Source: Epithemia pelagica (taxonomy: Eukaryota; Bacillariophyta; Bacillariophyceae; Surirellales; Surirellaceae). From it: a stretch of DNA of 64,000 nt. Shown here in pieces: positions 18,670 through 27,256 of this stretch. How positions within the stretch are numbered: the stretch's first letter is position 1; each line of letters opens with the position of its first letter. The position numbers and the translations under genes are program-made. The DNA lies in the NCBI GenBank assembly GCA_946965045.2, contig OX337235.1:1054001-1118000 (forward strand), read 5' to 3'. Below the pieces are notes generated by a model. The model was not told the DNA's origin. It was given only the letters and a program-made list of their open reading frames with translations, and made no database searches.

Positions 18670-20799
18670 ATGATTGAGGAGTTGATGATCACCCATGGGA
18701 ATGGGGATCTCGTCAGTGACCTCATATATGCTGCAATCAATCGTGATTATAGAGACAGGGTGACTAACTATATGTCCTTTTGTGACTCTACACATCAGAG
18801 GGCCCACGACTATCCAGAGAAAGATGGAGAATGGTTGACCAGGTTCCCTCCATTGGGCGAAACCATCCGAAAAGCCTATCTAGAGGCCAGCCAGAGCACC
18901 TGGAATCCGTGGAGATTGAGCGACAAAGACAGGCACACGCGCGAAATACAAGCAGTCAAATGCTCGACAAGCTTTGCTCAAGATCATACTTTCCAAGTTG
19001 TAAAAAATTATCCCAAAAGGATACAAGCCGAGGCCCTGTTTGATTGTTGTAATGAACATGGGAAAGTGCTCTTGGCTATTCTTGTCAAAACTACAGAAAC
19101 CAAGCATTTCTCACATGCCGCAACCCAACTGGCCAAGCGACCAGGATTCCGACCATCTATCATGTATTCGGACACCTTCCCGCACAAAAAAGGCTATTGG
19201 GAGGAATTGTTGGGTAAAGGCAAAGAAGGGAATAATGTCCAAGGTAGACTGGGCCTGTTCCATTTCATTTGCCGAATCACTAAGACCATGCGTCCGAGTC
19301 ACATAGACTATGGTGATGCAATGCGTGACCTCCTCGACTGTCTATACGAGTATGACGACGGCGACTTTGGCAGACTCGTGACAGCCCTAAAGAATGGAGA
19401 AATGTCGACAACAGGTGAGAAGTACAGTGACAAAGGCATTGCAGAGATGCGCCAAACAAAAACCTTTCGACAAAGGTATGGAAAGTACTTACGGAAGAAG
19501 ATTCGGGGGAAACAGGCCATCACAACAAAACTAGAAGAATGGAAAAACAAGTACAAGGTGAGAGCTTCCGAGGGTTCGAGTCCAGCACGAGGGAGACTTG
19601 ATCCGCGTACACAGCAATCTCTGTTCACTGCTGAAACGCACCAGGCAATCGAAAACTGCAAAAACAAAGCGGAGTTCTTGTCGGATCCATTGCCAACGAA
19701 GAAAATGTATCGTGAGATCAAGGCCCATCCCAATTCAAAGCACGGATTGAGTGAGTTTGTGTCTTACCGTGGTGAAAGTAAGCTCGAATCATTGCGCGAC
19801 AACCTTGCCCATTTTGGGAATGGAGGTATGAACAAGGCACTCAGCGATGTGCTGAATCTCTGTGGAACAGCACGATACAACAAGAAAATACGACAAAACG
19901 TCCGTTTAGCCAATCTCAATTCGCAACAACGCAACAAGAAAATGCCTGCAGCATGGGAAGGAGTTGTGAGTCACTGGAATCACTGCGAGTTGGCATTCAT
20001 CAACAAGCTTACCATTCGCTGCGGGGCAAAGAAACCGTTCGACTACGTGGAGGACTTACCGGACGACAACGGTGAACGCTTCTTCTCGGAATATCTCTCA
20101 ATCCAAACAGAGATCCAGCAACAATGGCCGCTCCAATTCTTCCACAATGACCACTGTCCCTGCAATGGCTGTTCCAGTTATCTCCACAATAAAACACAAC
20201 TTGCAATCGAAGAGATGGGAGACGATCGCGAAGACAACAATGATGACAACAACAACGGACAGCACGACGAGGAAGATAAATCAGATGAAGAGCAAGACAT
20301 GAATGAAGAAAAAGAAAAAGAAAAAGAAAAGGAGAGTGACAGCGAAGATATCAATATGGCAGATGAGGAGGGTGAGACAAACAGTTTGCAAGCTGAATCA
20401 TCTCCAGTGGCCGCCCATTTCCAGCCTGCAAAGAATCCAAATACAACAACAACAACAACAACAAACATTACCATGCCTCCAACACAACAACAAATGATCC
20501 AGCACCAAGCGGTGCCATCCATGCAACACAACCAGACCAAGGTCTATCACTACCAGCAGCAATTGCTGCAGCAGGCAGCTTTCTTGTCCACGATCCTCTG
20601 CCAGCAAACAACGGCCGTGCCCAATCCGGCCCATCAACAAATACTGCTGCCAAATCAACCACCACCACAATTCCCCCCGCAACTTCCAACCAACAACTGT
20701 TGCATCCGCAACATTCAGTACTGGAATCGCCCCAATCGAAGGGGCATCCCACCGCATGACAAATCATGCCGAAACCATGCGAGCAATCGTCTGTATTGA
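18670..20799 (+). CDS. DDE-like transposase ORF2, array copy 4
   Basis: 709 residues from the ATG at 18670. It differs from copies 2 and 3 at about eight residues, including AVKCS for AGKCS, MSTTG for MSATG, KVRAS for KARAS, LRDN for LHDN, NSQQ for NLQQ, TIRCG for TVRCG, EDKSD for EDESD and ESDSE for ESDCE. Three of these (AVKCS, KVRAS, NSQQ) are shared with copy 1. The active-site candidates are intact. Confidence 0.72.
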   Translation: MIEELMITHGNGDLVSDLIYAAINRDYRDRVTNYMSFCDSTHQRAHDYPEKDGEWLTRFPPLGETIRKAYLEASQSTWNPWRLSDKDRHTREIQAVKCSTSFAQDHTFQVVKNYPKRIQAEALFDCCNEHGKVLLAILVKTTETKHFSHAATQLAKRPGFRPSIMYSDTFPHKKGYWEELLGKGKEGNNVQGRLGLFHFICRITKTMRPSHIDYGDAMRDLLDCLYEYDDGDFGRLVTALKNGEMSTTGEKYSDKGIAEMRQTKTFRQRYGKYLRKKIRGKQAITTKLEEWKNKYKVRASEGSSPARGRLDPRTQQSLFTAETHQAIENCKNKAEFLSDPLPTKKMYREIKAHPNSKHGLSEFVSYRGESKLESLRDNLAHFGNGGMNKALSDVLNLCGTARYNKKIRQNVRLANLNSQQRNKKMPAAWEGVVSHWNHCELAFINKLTIRCGAKKPFDYVEDLPDDNGERFFSEYLSIQTEIQQQWPLQFFHNDHCPCNGCSSYLHNKTQLAIEEMGDDREDNNDDNNNGQHDEEDKSDEEQDMNEEKEKEKEKESDSEDINMADEEGETNSLQAESSPVAAHFQPAKNPNTTTTTTTNITMPPTQQQMIQHQAVPSMQHNQTKVYHYQQQLLQQAAFLSTILCQQTTAVPNPAHQQILLPNQPPPQFPPQLPTNNCCIRNIQYWNRPNRRGIPPHDKSCRNHASNRLY

Positions 20800-21424
20800 G
20801 AAAAAATAAAAATAGTTAGTGAAATGAAAAAAGCCACATGATTCGGGCACCAGCAGTGCTTGAGCACTTACCATGGTGCTGTTACCAGAAACAGAAGAAC
20901 GAAAGAAAACAGTATTGGCAAGAACACAACAACAGTAGTGAGAAAGCCATCGTTGATAAAATAATGAGAAGATCTGCAAATTTGCGTGCCGTGGAGTAGC
21001 TAGCCGTTTGCAAATCTTCGCGCAGTATACGGCGTTTTAAGTATGGCTAAAAGACACACACCGGCAATACGAACAAATGTCACACGGCATATGTGAGGCT
21101 GACGTTGTTTTACATAGGCAAAAGACAGCTGCTCTCAGCACTTACCGTAGAAACACTCGTACGTTGACCGTGGGGACCTGCCAAATCCCCTCCTCGCTAC
21201 TTCGTGGTCCACCACGTACTCACCACACATTGCACACAGGGGAAGAAACAGTGACAAAGACAACAGCCAATTAGATCACATTCTGATAGCGGCAATCACA
21301 CGTTCTCAACGAAGGGAATCTTACCATAATTTCTTCCTTCTTTTTCTTTTTTCCTTTTCTTCTTCTTTTTTCTCCTCCTTTTTTCCCCTCCTCTTCTGTA
21401 AGATCCCCCTATATTTTCAATACA

Positions 21425-22183
21425 TGCTGTATCAGGGGAGATGGCAGGTCCCAGCTGCCAAATAAGAACTAACGCTTGATCGGCAAAGTTTTCAGCTTTC
21501 CACTTACCACCATGGAAGCGAGAAGCGAACCTTGGCGTCACAAACGTCATTTACCACATGTTCGCATTTCGCTTTAAGAGACCGTGGTCGCTCATAGTCC
21601 CATTTTGTTCGGTTTCATGTCGCGTTGAACTTCATGATTTGCCGGTTGGAATGTTTATCGAGTAAATAATGAAGCACATACCGTCTTATCGGTATTGATT
21701 TCGTATTCGTATTTCGTATTGTGGACACTGTTTCTTGTCTTCTCAATGGAGCTCATTCTCTGGCTGAACTCTTTCGGTAGCATTCGTCGAGTCCCTTGTC
21801 CGTCCGAGTGTGCCTTCATAATACTCGCATTTCTTTAACGAAGAGGACAGAGGACAGAGAAGAGAGACTCTTCCCCGTTGGTTTCAGACACGCGATGAAT
21901 CAGCTGCCCCCTCTCACTGTTCAAGGAGAGCACCTGTCAATTATCTTCTTCATTCTGCCATGTTCGTCCATGGTGGAAACTCCAGTACATACAAGACCGC
22001 CTACCTAGCTCCTAGCTACCTTTTCTACCACAGTAATCAAGGTAATCCAAGGAAAGTACTCCTATGTTTACTGATGATGGATCGAGATAGTATTAATACT
22101 TCCCGGTGTCGAGTCCTTTCAAGGAGGGACCGCCCGGCGCGGAGGGTAGAATGACGAGGAGGGCAATGGTCGAGGAGGGCGCA
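21425..22183. other. Intergenic spacer right of the array
   Basis: No gene, repeat or RNA that I can support. Short open frames here have no recognisable features. Confidence 0.5.
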
Positions 22184-22489
22184 CGCCCGACAAGACAATT
22201 GCCCGTTGAGTCATTCTCCCGACAAGCCGGGCGCGCCCGACGGCCACACACAGGGAAGTAGTAAACTTGCTCCCTATCAAGCTGTGTAGGTAGTGAGAAA
22301 TTCCGAAATTCCTGGAAGCCATGTCACAAAGTGTCACACAAGTGTCACACAAGTGTCACACAAGTGTCACACACGAGAGGGAAACCGCGCGACTCGCACG
22401 AAACTACTTCCCGGTCGTACAAAAAATTCCCACTGTAGTATAAAAATGTGAGACGAACTACCTACACAGTCTGGTATGGAGTTAGTTCC
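22184..22489. repeat. Left arm of ~300 bp inverted repeat
   Basis: This matches the reverse complement of 24820-25102 over its whole length, from CCCGACAAGACAATTGCCCG to GTCTGGTATGGAGTTAGTTCC. Inside it, CTGTGTAGGTAGT and AACTACCTACACAG form their own inverted ends about 200 bp apart, as in a small MITE. The arm ends one base before the stop codon of the M14 gene. Confidence 0.85.
22331..22374. repeat. 11-bp tandem repeat, four units
   Basis: GTGTCACACAA repeated four times, the last unit ending AC. The other inverted-repeat arm has a single unit, so the array expanded or contracted after duplication. Confidence 0.9.
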
Positions 22490-24255
22490 TTAATCGCAGA
22501 ATCCCAATTGGAACGAGTCAAGACCATACTGTCCACTCGAGGGAATCAAAACGCCAATTTTCTCCGCAAAGTCGGCGAGCGAGGGCTCGCCTACGAAACC
22601 CAGCAGCGCCAGCACCACTGGGTTTTGAATGCCCAAAATACTAAGGAGAGTGATCTTATCGGCTTCATCTAGAACCGTCCCAAACCCATTCTCTCGCTTG
22701 ACTTTGACAGGGATGCTGCTATCAACGTCCAAGCCACAGTAGCTCTGGTCTTGTTCAAAGATGTCGATGTTGCCATCTATCACAAACATTTTGAATCCTT
22801 CCATGTATCGCTTGAGAGTTTCGGTGTGCAGGCAAATGTTATCCTGGAGGAAAAAAGGTTCAATGTTGGGAAGGTCAATGCCAAAAGTGATTCCGTCCGT
22901 CGAGAATGCAGTGGGGGTGAGTCGCAGAGTTGGCTCAAAGTTGGCTACTTCCGTCAAGTGGCCCACAGCACCAATACTGGCAGCGGCAAGGGAAAGAACA
23001 CCTGCAGGAGGGGTTCCAGATCCAAGGAAACTTGACTGAAACGATGGACTTTGCCTTCAATTTCGCCTTCCAAGGAACCTGCCACATAGCCTGCCAATTT
23101 TCGGCCAACCTGTTCTACTTCGGGAATGCCAGGGGCGACACCGACCGAAACTTCAACCATCGAGCTACGGCCCTTTGCAAGAGTTGGAACAAGTGGGAAA
23201 CCAGCGCATATTCCAACCGGAATTTGGTCCTCCCCCAAAGGAAAGCTAGCCGGCGGGTCCCCATCAGGGAAATCGCAAGTGGCTTTTTGAACGTCACCGT
23301 GGGCATCGTAGACGTATTTCGGTTCAAAAGCATGGAGAGCGGCAACAACAGCCTGGGATTCGACGGGACGGATTGCTTTGTCCAAGCCCACATGAATGTA
23401 CCGATTAATGTCGTAGCCACGGCCGACGACACCATTGAAATCGCTTTCCGTTGAGCGAGCGAATCCTCCTCCGGCACCGACGTCAACGTTCTGACGAAAG
23501 AAATAGGTCGAAGTGGGATCAATGAGAGGTGCAGGTGAGGTCATAAGGTAGTCAAGATAGGCATTTCCGTCAAGATTGTTACCCCGCGGGTCTCCACCAT
23601 CCATGTTGACACGAATCAAGAAAAGAAGATCCACGTCCGCCAAAAATGATCCACTACCGGTGTTCGAGACGAGATGTTCGAGGTAATCCAAAAAAGCTTC
23701 GGTGCCTCCTGGTTCGTTCCCGTGCATTTGGGACACAAGTATGACCTTGTTTTCGCTCGCAGTGTTGCCCACACGAACTCCCATAAGCACTTTATTTAGG
23801 TTGGTGAGGCCGATTTTTGACGCGTCCTCGTTTCCTGCGCGAACAAGGAGGTCATTTTTGACTGTATTAACAATTTCGTCTCGGATCTTGGTTTCGGTTG
23901 AGCAATCCTTTCCAATCTTCGCGCACATGGTCATCTTCAAGGGCTTGTCAATGTCGAGAATGCCCTCTCCGTCGCTGCTTTCTTTGATCAGTCGACCACC
24001 ATTAATGGTGATGCCAGATTCGGGAGAGGTGGTCCCAAACGTGTGATGATATGAGTTCACAATATTGCCAATCCTGACTGGAATGTCTTCGTTGGTGGTC
24101 AGATGTTCGCGTTGCGCCTCTGCCGCTGTTTGAAAAAGACTTTGAAAATTGAGCGGCGTGTGACAGAGACTGTCTTCGTGTGAACGGCGGAGGAATACCC
24201 CACCACCGAGAGGAAGAAGGGCGTAAAGAGTCGCTGCGGTCACGAAAAGCTTCAT
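22490..24255 (-). CDS. Secreted M14-family metallocarboxypeptidase, one frameshift
   Basis: The ORF opens with a signal peptide (MKLFVTAATLYALLPLGGG). Zinc-carboxypeptidase motifs follow in order: SQMHGNEPGGTEAF (H-x-x-E zinc ligands), RVNMDGGDPRGN (the R-x-N substrate-binding element), DINRY, DAHGD (third zinc His) and a candidate catalytic Glu in SMVEVSVG. Sequence similar in style continues in another frame from about 23040 to the stop at 22490. One extra base at the AAA run 23039-23041 would join the frames into a 588-residue protein that reads HRFQSSFLGSGTPP across the joint. A short intron ending at TTTCAG is a less likely alternative, because the sequence before it looks coding. The stop codon abuts the inverted repeat, so the C-terminus may be truncated. 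Aminopeptidase, carboxypeptidase and AstE-like activities cannot be told apart. Confidence 0.75.
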
Positions 24256-24714
24256 CGTTCCAGTCTGCTGTTTTGGTCCTTACCAGAAAAGTGAGCTCTG
24301 CAGATTGTGTGATCAATCTCGTTGTCAGATTTTATCTTCCAGCAAGGAAAGACACAGATCCATGTTGGCCGTTTTCAGTCGTGGTGGGAATACTGAACAT
24401 GTTCACATGTCTCTTGGGTACTACATGTTTCGCTCGGATTGTTTGGCTCGGTGACAGATCATCGATTGCATGAGGTCACTGAGCAAACTTCTTGACTCCG
24501 GTTCTTTGATGTGGCACGCTACAGCGACACCTTCAGAGTAAACCACTACTAATGATTCTTCTGGGCAAGATTCATTGGGCATGAGGCGAATCCATTTCTC
24601 GTCCTTTCGGATGAGTTATCCCCTCCATTGTGTGGTGTTCAAAACTCGATTCTCGTGTGGGAAAACTCGAAAACTCGTGACAGGGTGGAATTGTTGATTC
24701 ACACATGGGAATCG
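24256..24714. other. Spacer upstream of the M14 gene
   Basis: The presumed promoter region of the M14 gene. I see no TATA box or other site I would defend, and no gene. Confidence 0.5.
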
Positions 24715-24826
24715 GAACCAGGTCTGACAGACATTTGTCATTCCTTGGGTTCTTACTCTCCAGAGCAAAAATGATCTTATCAAATTGATCGATCCGATAT
24801 CGAAGGCCATGTGGAATGTGGAACTA
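24715..24826. repeat. ~110 bp direct repeat, left copy
   Basis: From GAACCAGGTCTGA to CATGTGGAATGTGGAACTA. It matches 25104-25213 with few changes and lies immediately left of the right inverted-repeat arm. Confidence 0.85.
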
Positions 24827-25102
24827 ACTCCATACCAGACTGTGTAGGTAGTTTGTCTCACATTTTTATACTACAGTAGGAATTTTTTGTACGACCGGGA
24901 AGTAGTTTCGTGCGAGTCGCGCGGTTTCCCTCTCGTGTGTGACACTTTGTGACATGGCTTCCAGGAATTTCGGAATTTCTCACTACCTACACAGCTTGAT
25001 AGGGAGCAAGTTTACTACTTCCCTGTGTGTGGCCGTCCTCTCGCGTCGGGCGCGCCTGGCTTGTCGGGAGAATGACTCGACGGGCAATTGTCTTGTCGGG
25101 CG
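24820..25102. repeat. Right arm of ~300 bp inverted repeat
   Basis: The reverse complement of 22184-22489. It is shorter mainly because it has one instead of four 11-bp units. The inner ends CTGTGTAGGTAGT and ACTACCTACACAG are 13 bp and perfectly inverted. Confidence 0.85.
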
Positions 25103-25103
25103 T

Positions 25104-25213
25104 GAACCAGGTCTGAGACATTTGTCATTCCTTGGGTTCTTACTCTCCAGAGCAAAAATGATCTTATCAAATTGATTGATCTGATATCGACGGCCATGTG
25201 GAATGTGGAACTA
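25104..25213. repeat. ~110 bp direct repeat, right copy
   Basis: Matches 24715-24826. The pair brackets the right inverted-repeat arm. Confidence 0.85.
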
Positions 25214-25271
25214 CATCAGCCGCTTAGGATTGATTTTGGGAATACAAAACGGAAAACACTGATGAAGTGGG

Positions 25272-25289
25272 CAATACCAACACCCCTGG
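25272..25289 (+). repeat. Left terminal inverted repeat
   Basis: CAATACCAACACCCCTGG; perfect inverse of 31468-31485. Confidence 0.85.
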
Positions 25290-25605
25290 CCTCAAAATTT
25301 CTGCCATATCGCCAGCCCGCACACCAAAAGACTGGCCGACTACTAATTTGCTCGCCCGGCGTCCTTAAATAGAACATTTTTGGTTCCCACTACCACAACT
25401 CATCTCATAAGTAAAATGTCGTACCGGTATCAGCATTTTCTCATGCGGTTATCGTATCATCTTACGTATCATTGAGCTCCATCCAAGATGGCTCGGCATC
25501 GCATTGCAATCAACAATCAACAACAAGACACCCCATGTTCATTCCATCCCAGCACCATCGTTGTCTCACAACTAGGAACAAAGCAGTCTCTCCTTCTCCT
25601 ACATC

Positions 25606-27207
25606 ATGTCGTCCGATTATGAGAATTCCGTTTCAGTGAATCAAATTCCTTTTTTTGATTGGACGTCACAAGATACCCTACGAATGGGTTTGTTTATTGC
25701 GATCCAATTGAAAAACCAGGATCCAAAGACGGTGACCATCGCTCGACTCGAACAGCGACAACGCGAAGAAGATCCTCTCGATCCGGATGAACCTGTTGTC
25801 ACCCACATCCGTCTACGCCTCTTCCCTCCGCTGTTTCCCACCAAGCCTATCGATTGTCACCCGCGCATTCCATCTCATTCTATTCCCAAGATCCTCCATG
25901 GCTGCGGTTCCCAGAACGTCGAGCTTTACGAATCAAGGGAATGTGTTTGGATCAATGGCGAGATCCCCGATGACGAAGTCAAAATTCTCTTCCCCGCTTT
26001 TGTGTTTTCATTTGAGGAACTTGAGAAATCCGAAAACGGATGGGCCCACGGCATCCATAATGTTTACTTTGCCCGTTTCTGGCACAACAAGATCTACTCC
26101 TACACGGTGCGCGCAGAGAATCGTCTTGACCCTATCCCCAAAGGCACTGTTCTTGGGTTCATGAACAAGCACCCACTGTACAAACAGCCATCCAACCTAA
26201 TCATTGCCCGCCGTTGTCAACACCATGCCATATGGGTTGGACTGTTTAGTATCCAGAAAGCAATCATCAAGATGTTGAATAAACGTGGCATGTCCAGTTC
26301 GAGCCGAGAAATTATTTCTCTTAATGTTGGATGCATCCCCTTGGAATGCATCCAATACATTTACTCCCTATCGAAGTTTGTGTCTCCCATCGACTGCCAC
26401 CCAGTGACCCTTCGCGACTCCTTTCTTCATGTTGACTCGTCTCTCACTCGTCGCAAGCTTTCCATGTCCTTTGATGCCGGTGTTCTCCGTTTCAAGTCTA
26501 TTTCAGACCTCAAGTTACTCCGGTCCATATTTGGACCAAGCTCGACGTATGGCTCTTCAGAGAAACGTCCTAATCTTTCGGACGGTAGCACTGGGACGAC
26601 TCTTAAGCGAGGACATCATCTGTCTGTGATCTCCGGCCATGTCAACGACGATGCCGAAGACGAAAAGTTCAAGCGACGCTCGAAGGAACAGCGCGTGGAC
26701 CTCTGTTTCTCGCCATTCAATGTACGTGTCACCGTTGGATACGAGCGATACGTATACTCGCTCCGTGCATGTGGTTCTCTTAAACGCCCCTCACATTGCC
26801 CAACACTCAATACCATTCTCCGTGGTCAATCTCCACAGACCTGTTCGGACACTCTCCAACCGATCAAACCAAGCTCTCCCCCAACAGACCCGTCGTCCGA
26901 AACGGGTACAGATTCCCATGACAACCCCGATGAATCGGAAGAAGCTGAAGAATCTCTGTCAGATGAGTGCAACCCTCCTGTTCTACATCCTCCTGCTCTA
27001 CAGAACATACAACTTGGTGATCAGTTTCTTGATGGTCAAACTGTTTACGAAGTAGTGACTGTCAACAAGACAGCTTCGACTCCTGTTTGTACTTGCCGTG
27101 CTGTTGCCGGAAAGCACTACGATAAGCATCGTCCTGCTGAAGAACAGGACACTATGGAACGAAAGGACATTGTCCAGTTGTTGATCGATATCCATGACTT
27201 TGCCTAA
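25606..27207 (+). CDS. Uncharacterised 533-residue protein inside the 6.2 kb transposon
   Basis: A single-exon ORF from ATG. I do not recognise it. The first ~340 residues look like a folded, mixed alpha/beta region with repeated Pro/Cys/His-containing strands. Residues ~345-470 are low complexity (Ser/Pro/Thr, acidic). The last ~65 residues form a small separate unit, QLGDQFLDGQTVYEVVTV followed by a Cys-containing strand, a pattern like a short beta-barrel tail. It ends 50 bp from the stop of the convergent transposase-like gene and lies within the same terminal repeats. I infer that it is an accessory protein of the element, but no activity can be read from it. Confidence 0.6.
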   Translation: MSSDYENSVSVNQIPFFDWTSQDTLRMGLFIAIQLKNQDPKTVTIARLEQRQREEDPLDPDEPVVTHIRLRLFPPLFPTKPIDCHPRIPSHSIPKILHGCGSQNVELYESRECVWINGEIPDDEVKILFPAFVFSFEELEKSENGWAHGIHNVYFARFWHNKIYSYTVRAENRLDPIPKGTVLGFMNKHPLYKQPSNLIIARRCQHHAIWVGLFSIQKAIIKMLNKRGMSSSSREIISLNVGCIPLECIQYIYSLSKFVSPIDCHPVTLRDSFLHVDSSLTRRKLSMSFDAGVLRFKSISDLKLLRSIFGPSSTYGSSEKRPNLSDGSTGTTLKRGHHLSVISGHVNDDAEDEKFKRRSKEQRVDLCFSPFNVRVTVGYERYVYSLRACGSLKRPSHCPTLNTILRGQSPQTCSDTLQPIKPSSPPTDPSSETGTDSHDNPDESEEAEESLSDECNPPVLHPPALQNIQLGDQFLDGQTVYEVVTVNKTASTPVCTCRAVAGKHYDKHRPAEEQDTMERKDIVQLLIDIHDFA

Positions 27208-27256
27208 CCTTACATAATATAATCGCGTACCATACATAATAGAAATACTTCTCTAA

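Larger units (their letters stand above)
17208..21424 (+). mobile_element. Array copy 4: full 4.2 kb unit at the right end
   Basis: 4217 bp. It ends at TTTTCAATACA, after which the sequence switches to TGCTGTATCAGG instead of another unit start. That fixes the array's right edge and shows the unit ends at CAATACA. Confidence 0.87.

Noticed and set aside
22331-22374. CRISPR-like array
   Set aside because: The units are 11 bp, contiguous and without spacers; it is a simple tandem repeat.
23040-23125. Intron ending at TTTCAG in the M14 gene
   Set aside because: A GT donor giving 83 bp exists, but the removed stretch reads as good protein (EVEQVGRKLAGYVAG), so a one-base shift is simpler.
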